A DNA stretch of 57,636 nt from Ignavibacteria bacterium (GTDB lineage Bacteria; Bacteroidota; Ignavibacteria; Palsa-1295): assembly GCA_013287605.1 (NCBI GenBank), contig JABDDM010000003.1, forward strand, positions 1 to 57,636, read 5' to 3'. This document shows, piece by piece, positions 43,670 through 51,290 of this stretch. The notes under the pieces were generated by a model. The model had not been told where the DNA came from. It made no database searches and saw nothing but the letters and a program-made list of their open reading frames with translations. The first letter of the stretch is position 1; every line of letters starts with the position of its first letter. The position numbers and the translations under genes are program-made.

Positions 43670-45187
43670 TCAAAGTATATACTTGCTGAGATCCCTGTCC
43701 CGGGCAATGTGAAGCAGCCTCGCCTCGACTATTTCAGGGGTGATTAGCAAGTCTTTGTCGGTCATGACTTCCGGCACATCGTAGAGAACCTGTTCCAGGA
43801 GCGTCGTCAGGATTGTGTGCAAACGTCTTGCACCAATATTTTCAACCGATTCATTGACCTCAAATGCAATACGCGCGATCGCTTTAATAGCCTCTGGAGT
43901 AAACTGAACGTTAACTCCTTCAGTCTCTAGAAGCGCGGCATATTGCTTCAGGAGTGCATTTTCCGGTATCGTCAAAATCTTAACGAAATCATCTTCGGTC
44001 AGGCTTTCGAGTTCGACGCGAATCGGGAATCGTCCCTGCAACTCCGGGATGAGATCGCTCGGCTTGCTGACATGGAAGGCACCCGAAGCGATGAAGAGGA
44101 CATGGTCCGTCTTCACCGGACCATATTTTGTACTAACAGTTGAGCCTTCGACGATTGGGAGCAGATCGCGCTGCACGCCTTCACGTGAAACATCTGGTCC
44201 ACCACCTTCACCGCGTCCGCCCTTACCTGCGATCTTATCGATCTCGTCTAGAAAGACGATCCCGGAGCTTTGTACACGATCGACCGCTTCTTTCTGAACG
44301 GCTTCCATGTCGATCAGCTTCGCTGCTTCTTCCTGGGCAAAGAGAATACGCGCCTCCTTAACGGAAACACGTCGGCGCTTCGATTTTTTGGGAAGGATAT
44401 TCCCAAGCATCTCCTGAAGATTGCCCGGCATATCGTCCATTCCTCCTCCGAACGGTCCCATGATCTGCATCGAAGCGATTTGCGGCGATTGCGTAACGTC
44501 GATCTCGATCTCCCGGTCTTCCATTTCACGTGCACGAATTTTCTCGCGAAAGCGCTTGCGCGTCTTCTCGTTCATCTCTGCGGCTTCGTGATGATTTGTC
44601 TCCTGCGGTGACGTCCCCATTGTGGGCATTCCGCTGACGGTGGTTGTGGTCTGCACGCCTGGAAATATCATCGGGCCGCCTTGATTGCGCAACGGACGTT
44701 CGATCGGTGGCACGAGCACATCGAGTATGCGATCTTCGGCGAGTTCATCTGCCTTCGCCTTTACCATCTCGGTCATTTCGTTCTTGACCATCGCAACCGA
44801 CAACTCGGTCAGATCGCGGATCATGCTCTCGACATCACGACCGACATAACCAACTTCCGTATACTTTGTCGCCTCAACTTTAATGAACGGTGCGCCCGCA
44901 AGCTTCGCCAAACGCCGCGCGATCTCAGTCTTGCCGACGCCGGTTGGCCCGATCATGATAATGTTGTTCGGGACGATCTCCTCACGTAACGCTTCGGGGA
45001 CCTGCTGCCTGCGCCAACGATTTCTAAGGGCGATGGCGACTGAACGCTTCGCATTCGATTGACCGATGATGTATTTGTCCAGCTCACGCACGACCTGATG
45101 CGGTGTCAGTGACGATGAGAGGTCTTTTCGTGCGCCTGAGGCCTCAGCCAGGTCAGCTTGCGGAGGAATTAGTTGTTCGTTATTCAT
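43670..45187 (-). CDS. hslU: ATP-dependent protease ATPase subunit HslU
   Basis: AAA+ unfoldase that feeds HslV. The Walker A is GPTGVGKT at residues 80-87, preceded by [26 protein letters not shown] (in parts: [18 protein letters not shown]). Walker B is [11 protein letters not shown], and the C terminus ends DRDLSKYIL, the tail that docks into HslV. At 505 residues it is longer than the usual 440-460, because the I domain (about residues 165-290) has an extra Gln/Met/Gly-rich stretch and the N terminus is extended by about 22 residues. It follows hslV by 27 bases. Confidence 0.97.
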   Translation of the reverse strand: MNNEQLIPPQADLAEASGARKDLSSSLTPHQVVRELDKYIIGQSNAKRSVAIALRNRWRRQQVPEALREEIVPNNIIMIGPTGVGKTEIARRLAKLAGAPFIKVEATKYTEVGYVGRDVESMIRDLTELSVAMVKNEMTEMVKAKADELAEDRILDVLVPPIERPLRNQGGPMIFPGVQTTTTVSGMPTMGTSPQETNHHEAAEMNEKTRKRFREKIRAREMEDREIEIDVTQSPQIASMQIMGPFGGGMDDMPGNLQEMLGNILPKKSKRRRVSVKEARILFAQEEAAKLIDMEAVQKEAVDRVQSSGIVFLDEIDKIAGKGGRGEGGGPDVSREGVQRDLLPIVEGSTVSTKYGPVKTDHVLFIASGAFHVSKPSDLIPELQGRFPIRVELESLTEDDFVKILTIPENALLKQYAALLETEGVNVQFTPEAIKAIARIAFEVNESVENIGARRLHTILTTLLEQVLYDVPEVMTDKDLLITPEIVEARLLHIARDRDLSKYIL

Positions 45188-45214
45188 CTGACTTTCAGTA
45201 ACAATTTTTGGAGC

Positions 45215-45748
45215 TCAACCGATCGATTCGACCGTGAGGCTTGTGTTCGTGAAGATGCAGATCTCGCCAGCGATCTTGAGCGACTCCTCAACGATCTCTT
45301 TTGGGGTCATCGTATTCGATTTCGAAAATGCACGTGCAGCCGCGAGTGCAAATGGTCCGCCAGAGCCGATCGCGACAATGCCGCCTTCCGGCTCGATGAC
45401 ATCACCAGTGCCAGAGACAAGATATGCGTGGTCCTTGCTGACAACCGCGAGCATTGCCTCGAGCCGACGCAGGAATTTGTCATTGCGCCAATCCTTGCCT
45501 AACTCGACGATCGCACGTGGTACATTGCCGCGATATTCTTCAAGTTTCTTGTCGAAACGTTCATAGAGCGTTAGCGCATCGCTAGTCGAACCAGCGAAGC
45601 CAGCGAGCACCTGCCCTTGATAGAGCGAGCGAAGCTTCTTTGCGTTGGATTTCATTACCGTATTGCCGAGCGTCACCTGCCCATCGGAGCCAAGTGCTGC
45701 TTTGCCATCTTTTACAACACCAATAACAGTAGTAGATCGTATTCTCAT
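45215..45748 (-). CDS. hslV: ATP-dependent protease peptidase subunit HslV
   Basis: Proteasome-like peptidase with an N-terminal threonine nucleophile. The start MRIRSTTVIGVVKDGKAAL indicates cleavage of a five-residue propeptide to expose Thr6, followed by GSDGQVTLGNTVMKSNAKKLR and VLAGFAGSTSDALTLYERFD, and ends in LTVESIG. 177 residues, usual. It heads hslV-hslU-efp-accB-accC. The upstream sequence at about 45787-45795 (GTTGAAAACTTAA on the minus strand) may form part of its promoter. Confidence 0.97.
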   Translation of the reverse strand: MRIRSTTVIGVVKDGKAALGSDGQVTLGNTVMKSNAKKLRSLYQGQVLAGFAGSTSDALTLYERFDKKLEEYRGNVPRAIVELGKDWRNDKFLRRLEAMLAVVSKDHAYLVSGTGDVIEPEGGIVAIGSGGPFALAAARAFSKSNTMTPKEIVEESLKIAGEICIFTNTSLTVESIG

Positions 45749-45834
45749 AATTGTTTTGGCGCTTCAGAGCGCCGATAATCTTAAGTTAAGTTTTCAACCT
45801 TATCCGCGTAAGTATCGACGGAACTGCGCTACAT

Positions 45835-46689
45835 TTATTCATACAATGCTCGCGGTGGATCATGACTTGTCGCCCACGTCATGAGTAACGCACTGATCGC
45901 CGCTATCGTCCGCTTCTCTTCATCCTGGCGGACTACCAGACCATACGTTTCAGCAACGAACTGCATATTCGAAAGTACTTTCTTAAGCTGCGCATCAGAT
46001 GTGTGGCCGTGCCAGTAACTGACGGTTTCGATCAGCATCCGTCGATGCCGCCGAAGAAATTCCGCCATTGAAATCGTCGAACTTACTCCGCGAGTGGATC
46101 GAGGCCTCGCAATATCGAGCATGTCGGTTACGTACTCGTCAAAATGAGCAACGAATGAAACATTGCTCGGGCGACGCAAGACCTGTGCGCGTTTGAGCGA
46201 AAAGTTGGCCTTCGTCCGGACGCGGAACCTCGGGCGAAGCGGGTAATGATCATAGTACTGCTGGAGTTTGCCTTCGCGGTCATACTCGTTATAGACCCAC
46301 CGCCGTTTAAGCTCCGACCACGCCGGAATGCGGACGACTGGGTCCTTCTCGCTATCGAGCAGAACAAAGCGGAGTGTCTTTGGATCATAGCCTACGATCG
46401 TCACCCAATGCCCCCACTGGTTGATGCAGATGAGGCAAGGGATGCCTTTGGCGAGATCGCGTGTAAGTGCCTGGAAGGCGGAATCTTCGTCGAAGCGGCG
46501 GACCTCGAGCAACCTGCATTCAAAATGCTTGGCGGCCCGGGTGAGCATTCGTTCGTCGGTGCCACCGCGGGTGGTCTTTGCGGCCTTGGAAAGGGCCTTT
46601 TCGTCCACAAAATGGCCGAGGATCGCCAATGCATGTTTCAGCGCGAATGGGCCGCACTGCCAGGTATTCGGCTGTGGATAGAATCCCAT
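45835..46689 (-). CDS. C39-like cysteine-peptidase-fold protein with unknown C-terminal domain
   Basis: A 284-residue cytoplasmic-looking protein without signal peptide. The first 115 residues are a papain-like C39 domain: Gln6 and Cys12 in PNTWQCGPFALKHAL, His94 in QWGHWVTIVGYD and Asp112 in FVLLDSEKD. The usual spacing is present, but only five residues precede the active-site Gln, so the N terminus is minimal. The C-terminal 130 residues are basic and helical, with STRGVSSTISMAEFLRRHRRM, of unknown family. It lies between hslV and a divergent glyoxalase-like gene. Could be a peptide-bond or amide hydrolase; no function can be claimed. Confidence 0.7.
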   Translation of the reverse strand: MGFYPQPNTWQCGPFALKHALAILGHFVDEKALSKAAKTTRGGTDERMLTRAAKHFECRLLEVRRFDEDSAFQALTRDLAKGIPCLICINQWGHWVTIVGYDPKTLRFVLLDSEKDPVVRIPAWSELKRRWVYNEYDREGKLQQYYDHYPLRPRFRVRTKANFSLKRAQVLRRPSNVSFVAHFDEYVTDMLDIARPRSTRGVSSTISMAEFLRRHRRMLIETVSYWHGHTSDAQLKKVLSNMQFVAETYGLVVRQDEEKRTIAAISALLMTWATSHDPPRALYE

Positions 46690-46889
46690 TTATGCCAGGG
46701 AGTCGCGAAAAATTGATATCTGTCTGTTCATTGCCGGGCGAAAACACGAGCCCTGCGAAGGTGGCTCCCGAGGCAGTTACAAAGAGATAATCCTATGGGC
46801 ACCAATGCCCGGAAACGAACCTGCAGACAAACAGAGTTACTTCAGTTCTACTCACTCTTAACTTTCACCCCTTTTTTAACCGTAACGAC

Positions 46890-47276
46890 ATGGATAGCAA
46901 ATCGAATAGTCTGAACTGGTTCGAGATCCCAGCAGGGAATATCTCAAGAGCGCAAAAATTCTACGAGACCATTTTTGGCGTCCAGATGGTGCCGATGGGC
47001 GAGATGATGGGAATGAAGATGGTCGGCTTCCCGATGGAACAGGGAAATGGCAAAGCAGCCGGCGGACTCGTCGAAAGCCAGATGCACAAGCCATCAGTCG
47101 AAGGGGCAGTTGTTTATCTCAATGCGAATCCGAGCATGGACCCTGTGATCGCTCGCGTTGAAGCAGCTGGTGGCAAACTCGTAATGCCAAAAACGCAGAT
47201 CACGCCCGAGATCGGCTATATGGCGTTTATTATCGACTCCGAAGGAAATAAAGTCGGACTGCACTCGCAGAAGTAA
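46890..47276 (+). CDS. VOC-family (glyoxalase/bleomycin-resistance fold) protein
   Basis: A 128-residue protein with the vicinal-oxygen-chelate fold: WFEIPAGNISRAQKFYETIF (in parts: WFEIPAGNISRAQKFYETI) is the usual first betaalphabetabetabeta module, and GYMAFIIDSEGNKVGLHSQK ends the second. Members bind metal and catalyse many different reactions or bind small molecules, so the substrate cannot be guessed. Two Met-rich turns (MGEMMGMKMV) are unusual but probably irrelevant. Single gene on the plus strand with a strong terminator. Confidence 0.85.
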   Translation: MDSKSNSLNWFEIPAGNISRAQKFYETIFGVQMVPMGEMMGMKMVGFPMEQGNGKAAGGLVESQMHKPSVEGAVVYLNANPSMDPVIARVEAAGGKLVMPKTQITPEIGYMAFIIDSEGNKVGLHSQK

Positions 47277-47288
47277 TAGTTGAATTAC

Positions 47289-47327
47289 CTAAGTCCTTCT
47301 CCCACTGCGTGGGAGAAGGACTTTTTT
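47289..47327 (+). terminator. intrinsic terminator of the VOC gene
   Basis: Stem AGTCCTTCTCCCAC/GTGGGAGAAGGACT, 14 bp with a three-base loop, followed by TTTTTTT. Starts 12 bases after the stop codon. Confidence 0.9.
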
Positions 47328-47427
47328 TATCTCGCCCTCCAATTGGCGTCGGAACTACCGCCCGATGAAGGATGTCCTCTGGTAGTACATGGTGCGCTCA
47401 TGCCTCGTTTAATATGGAGAATTTTCA

Positions 47428-47868
47428 ATGGGACAAACTGGACCGATCAAACTCTTTGGCGCATTGATGATGCTGGTTGTTCTTGTTACTTCGTGCGCCC
47501 AGGCGCCTGTGCAGAATCCATCGAGCGACAATAAGCAGATTGTCACAGGCGACTCAGCAACCGCAGTTCTTTTTGGCTCAGTGCGCAAAGGTCCGATCAA
47601 ACCTGTCCAGCTCATTGGTGAAGATAATACTGCTCCACTCGCAGGGGCCAAGATCGATGTGGCGAACAACAAAGGCATCCATGTAACGACTGCTGTGAGT
47701 GATACACTAGGTCTTTTCATTGTACCCCTCGTCCCAGGGACGTATGTCTTAACCGCACAACGCTTTTCGAATACCTGGCCGATCTCCCGAACACCACTTC
47801 AGACGGTCACCCTGACGGGAAAAGACACAACGAAGGTATCCTTCGACTACGACACGGGCATTCGGTAG
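47428..47868 (+). CDS. lipoprotein with carboxypeptidase-regulatory-like domain
   Basis: A 146-residue protein with an N-terminal leader and lipobox LVTSC near residue 23. Residues about 45-140 form a transthyretin-like domain: VLFGSVRKGPIKPVQLIG, LAGAKIDVANNKGIHV, TAVSDTLGLFIVPLVPGTYVLTA. This pattern is the carboxypeptidase-regulatory-like fold, often an extracellular binding or structural module. It is the first of a plus-strand run of three genes (47428, 47918, 48542) of small exported proteins. Function unknown. Confidence 0.7.
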   Translation: MGQTGPIKLFGALMMLVVLVTSCAQAPVQNPSSDNKQIVTGDSATAVLFGSVRKGPIKPVQLIGEDNTAPLAGAKIDVANNKGIHVTTAVSDTLGLFIVPLVPGTYVLTAQRFSNTWPISRTPLQTVTLTGKDTTKVSFDYDTGIR

Positions 47869-47917
47869 ATGCGAGGATACGTTGCGACCTTTGTAGCGGC
47901 AAGGTGTTGATAGGTAT

Positions 47918-48460
47918 ATGAAATATCTCTTATCCTTTCTTTTCGGTTTTTCGCTAATATTTATTTCGAGAGTCTCTTTTGGACAGGAAGTTCGGCATGA
48001 AACGAGTTCGCCGAATGCGACGATGGATTCTGTGATGCTGAATAAACCAACTGCTGATGGGAAATGGGCGCTCGGAGCAGCCTTTTGGCAGAAGAAGCTC
48101 AATACTGAGCTTGGCTACTTCGTTCAGGTTTATGATGGCTTTCATCGGGATAGCATTCAAATATCGTTCTCGAAAGAAGATTATGCTTTCCTTGATTCCG
48201 TTGCAAGGGTCTGCGACTTTTGGTCTTTGAATGACAGAAATGATAGGACGGATCATTTTTCAATGCCAGACCAAGCTGCTCCCTATTATCTTCACTTTAC
48301 AACACCGACGCAGGAGAATGCGGTGAAGATCAGTCAGAATTCTATTGAAACCGATGGAGCTCTTGCGCGACGAGTCGGAGCATTTATGAGAGCCATCTTG
48401 ACCGTCATAGATCGGCAACCAGAAGCACGGCGATTGACTCGCTCGGTCATGCGACACTGA
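47918..48460 (+). CDS. hypothetical secreted protein
   Basis: A 180-residue protein with a clear signal peptide (MKYLLSFLFGFSLIFISRVS, ending SFGQ). The mature part shows no family I know; it has one Cys, and is rich in Phe, Asp and Arg with alpha/beta character. The base composition is AT-rich compared with the rest of the window. It lies 49 bases after the lipoprotein gene and 81 bases before the next. Function unknown. Confidence 0.55.
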   Translation: MKYLLSFLFGFSLIFISRVSFGQEVRHETSSPNATMDSVMLNKPTADGKWALGAAFWQKKLNTELGYFVQVYDGFHRDSIQISFSKEDYAFLDSVARVCDFWSLNDRNDRTDHFSMPDQAAPYYLHFTTPTQENAVKISQNSIETDGALARRVGAFMRAILTVIDRQPEARRLTRSVMRH

Positions 48461-48541
48461 GCAGAGCTGATGCGTAAATAGGTGAATTGCTACTTTTGTA
48501 TTGGTGAAGTGTTGATCCAATGCATTTCGGCACCGACTGCA

Positions 48542-49276
48542 ATGAAAATCTGTCTCGCTCTTCTCCTTACCTTGACCGCCTTCCGTGCTGAAGCGCGTGT
48601 TCCTGATCAAATTAGTACTCCCCGTCTTCCCAAATTACTTCTGGATTCGGTGCGAGACCCTTGGGTTTATTCGATAGACACGATGAGCGGTTGGACTGTT
48701 CACACGAATGTTGCGCTCATCCACTCTGACACTGCTGCGGCGATGAAGAGAATACTTGCTCGTGGGCTTGACTCCATCTCGCATATCTTTCCGATAAAGT
48801 CGCTTCCGCTGCTTCGCAAGTCTCAGATATGGATCGAACGTAACGGAGATTTTCGCGGCATGACCTACCACCTTAGCGCGTCATGGTTGAAGCAAAATGG
48901 ATATAATCCCGCCATGGCCTCTGGGATTGAACTGAGTGATCCAACAATATTTGTCATTGACTCAGAATACGGGCTCGAAGCCTTGTTCAATTGCCTCATG
49001 ATCGGTTATGGCTTCCAAATTTCCGAATCTGGTGATAAATCAATCCTCGAAGCCTATCAGCACTTGTTGCAGACCGATCTCTATAAAAAAGTAGTCGATG
49101 AGACGGGAAGAACGGAATACGGAACCGCGAGGAATACCGCTTGGGACTATTTCGCAGTACTGTGCAAAGCATATCTCAATCGCTCATCATCCTATCCGTT
49201 CACGCGAAAGTCATTACGAGAATATGATCGAGCTGGATTTGAACTCGTCTCACGATACCTGGGCGAGGGCCGATAA
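48542..49276 (+). CDS. secreted metallopeptidase-like protein lacking the zinc motif
   Basis: A secreted protein of 244 residues from the Met at 48542 (MKICLALLLTLTAFRAEARV). The pattern MTYHLSASWLKQNGYNPAMA (residues 107-126) and the later WDYFAVLCKAYLNRSSSYPF (201-220) match, as I remember it, a family of secreted zincin-like proteins with YHPSxxWLxxNGxNP and YFAExxEAYFG.NDFYPF motifs. In that family a HELAHAYH-like motif lies 26 residues after NP. Here residues 150-157 at that place read NCLMIGYG, so the metal ligands are absent. The protein may be a binding or regulatory relative rather than an enzyme. AT-rich; function unknown. Confidence 0.55.
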   Translation: MKICLALLLTLTAFRAEARVPDQISTPRLPKLLLDSVRDPWVYSIDTMSGWTVHTNVALIHSDTAAAMKRILARGLDSISHIFPIKSLPLLRKSQIWIERNGDFRGMTYHLSASWLKQNGYNPAMASGIELSDPTIFVIDSEYGLEALFNCLMIGYGFQISESGDKSILEAYQHLLQTDLYKKVVDETGRTEYGTARNTAWDYFAVLCKAYLNRSSSYPFTRKSLREYDRAGFELVSRYLGEGR

Positions 49277-49313
49277 AGTGGATTAATAACTTATTTAGGC
49301 GCCTCGGAGGCTT

Positions 49314-49901
49314 TTACTTTATACTTAAATCATCAAACCAAGCTTCTCCCGGACCGGAGAGGAGCGCTCCGAAGTAAACTGCGATCGCTGAATCTGCGAC
49401 TGGAAGTTGGTAGCTGAATTGCTTCCAGTCTTGCGTACCTGCAAACGCACTGTCGTACATGTTGTTGAATTCAAGTGCAGAGCTGTCCGGGCCGTCAACT
49501 CGCATCCAAAGTCCGGCGAAGTCGGTAACACCCCTGGTCTTGATCCATCCGCTGTAGGTGATCGTCTTTCCGCGATAGTCGTTGACACGGAGTTGATTTG
49601 TCGCGACTCCAAAGCCTGGACCGCCGATATATTGCAATTGAAGAGAGTATTTTCCAGAATGCACGACTTTTCCATCCGCGATGCCCGAGTAATTTCCGAT
49701 CGATTGCGAACCTCCGGCGTACCAATTGAGCGGATGGAAATCGAACGAGACTTCCTCGAATCCAAGATTGTAGTCCATGGCAATCAGCGTATTGGGATTC
49801 GTTGGTGGGTCTGCGCTCATGCATCCATTCATCGACGCAACGCAAAGCGTCGCGAGGAGAAGAACACCCCTTTTACATTTCCACATCATAGATCGATTCA
49901 T
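49314..49901 (-). CDS. lipoprotein with carbohydrate-binding-like domain
   Basis: A 195-residue protein with a lipobox near residue 27 (ASMNGC) after a basic N terminus and hydrophobic segment. Its mature part, with NLGFEEVSFDFHPLNWYAGG, GKVVHSGKYSLQLQYIGG and GEAWFDDLSIK at the end, is typical of a jelly-roll (galactose-binding or carbohydrate-binding) domain as found in front of secreted enzymes in Bacteroidota, but no enzyme is attached. The ATG abuts the TGA of the upstream PmbA-type gene (49902), so it is translationally coupled to it. Substrate unknown. Confidence 0.6.
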   Translation of the reverse strand: MNRSMMWKCKRGVLLLATLCVASMNGCMSADPPTNPNTLIAMDYNLGFEEVSFDFHPLNWYAGGSQSIGNYSGIADGKVVHSGKYSLQLQYIGGPGFGVATNQLRVNDYRGKTITYSGWIKTRGVTDFAGLWMRVDGPDSSALEFNNMYDSAFAGTQDWKQFSYQLPVADSAIAVYFGALLSGPGEAWFDDLSIK

Positions 49902-51257
49902 TCAGATCGCATCCGATTGACTCGAATAATTGAACCCAGAGACGTAGAGCATCGGCATGAGCATCGGCTCGCCATCCCAGCCGTCGCGTGGTGCGGTAAT
50001 GACTGGCCGAGAAAAGTCAATCACATTCTTGAGAAGCGTGATCGGTGATTCATTCCAGCGGAAGTTGACGACACCTGATTGGATCTTGCCGTCTTCGACC
50101 CAGAACAAACCGTCGCGAGTAAGTCCTGTCTTGAGCATTGTCTGATTGTCAAGATCGCGAATGTACCAAAAGCTTGTGATGAGCAAACCTTCTTTGACAT
50201 TGTAAAGAAAATCTTCAGGCAACTGTCCGCCGCCATCGAGCACAAGGTTGGATGCGCCGGCAACAGCAGGCTTGCCAGACTTTTGCGCCCAGAATCGCGA
50301 GCGGCGGAGCGTGCTCAACTTGCCGTCCTTGATCCAGTCGGTCGCAATCAGAGGCTGGCCTCCGCCTTCGTAGACACCTGCAGGAACTAGTGGATGATTC
50401 GGATCAGAGTAGAGGTGAATCTTTTCGCTGAAGAGTTGCTCCCCGATCGCAGTCGTACCGTTTGGCCGGGAAAAAGGACTCCGCCCTTCTTCGGCCTCTC
50501 GCGCATCGAGCGAATCCTGCAATTGCTGCATCATGTCCGCTACGGCTGATGGCTCGAGTATCGTCTTATACGTGCCGGGATCCATTACTCTCGGACTATT
50601 CCATGCCACACATTTTTCAGCAGCGCGCCGAACGACAGTTTGAGGATCGAGTTGAGCGATCGAGTGCGAAGCTGCTTTGCTCCATCCGCTCGACATACCA
50701 TCAAGCGCGCGCATCGTAGTTGAGTATATGGAGCGTGTGTGCTCATCACCAACGGCAAGTCCTTTCGAATTGCGATAGCAGCGATGCTGAGTACTCGATT
50801 CGATGAAGCCGGCGGCTTGCAACTGACGCAAGTTTGCTTCTTTGATTGCAAGCTGAGCAATTCGTGCGCGTTCGTTCGCAGCATAATCGCGATCGGTGCT
50901 CGCCTGATCATACGCAGCAGAGCGCACATAAGATTGCCCCGGTGGCAGTGGCGGCATCAGCTCTCCATTTTCTGGAGCAAGCGTAGCAATCTCTTCCGCA
51001 CGCTTGACGGCTCGTCGAAGTCCATCTTCCGATAGATCATTCGTCGTTACAGAACCAGCTCGCTTGCCGTTTACTGACGTGATGCCAACATTCGTGTTCA
51101 CATGAGCACCGCTAGTCGTCACGGTGTTGGCAGCGTAGCGTAAGTTTCCGTAATGGCCGCTCGTGAGTTCAACCTCCGCCCATTCGGACTTTCCATAGCT
51201 CAGTACTTTTTTCGCGATCGATTGTAAATCGTCGATGGAGAGAACGTCGTTATGCAT
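49902..51257 (-). CDS. TldD/PmbA family protein (TldE-like)
   Basis: A 451-residue protein of the metalloprotease-related TldD/PmbA family, in the TldE-like half of such pairs. It lacks the metal-binding HExxxH that the TldD partner carries. Features: VGITSVNGKRAGSVTTNDLSEDGLRRAVKRAEEIA near the N terminus (in parts: VGITSVNGKRAGSV), and the C-terminal LINxxTG-type strands such as TGLTRDGLFWVEDGKIQSGVVNF. TldD and TldE normally form a heterodimer that degrades or processes peptides. No signal peptide. It lies 33 bases downstream of the tldD-like gene and is coupled to the following lipoprotein. Confidence 0.9.
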   Translation of the reverse strand: MHNDVLSIDDLQSIAKKVLSYGKSEWAEVELTSGHYGNLRYAANTVTTSGAHVNTNVGITSVNGKRAGSVTTNDLSEDGLRRAVKRAEEIATLAPENGELMPPLPPGQSYVRSAAYDQASTDRDYAANERARIAQLAIKEANLRQLQAAGFIESSTQHRCYRNSKGLAVGDEHTRSIYSTTMRALDGMSSGWSKAASHSIAQLDPQTVVRRAAEKCVAWNSPRVMDPGTYKTILEPSAVADMMQQLQDSLDAREAEEGRSPFSRPNGTTAIGEQLFSEKIHLYSDPNHPLVPAGVYEGGGQPLIATDWIKDGKLSTLRRSRFWAQKSGKPAVAGASNLVLDGGGQLPEDFLYNVKEGLLITSFWYIRDLDNQTMLKTGLTRDGLFWVEDGKIQSGVVNFRWNESPITLLKNVIDFSRPVITAPRDGWDGEPMLMPMLYVSGFNYSSQSDAI

Positions 51258-51290
51258 AGTCTGTATCTAAAGTCTTGTTCTACTCGTCTG

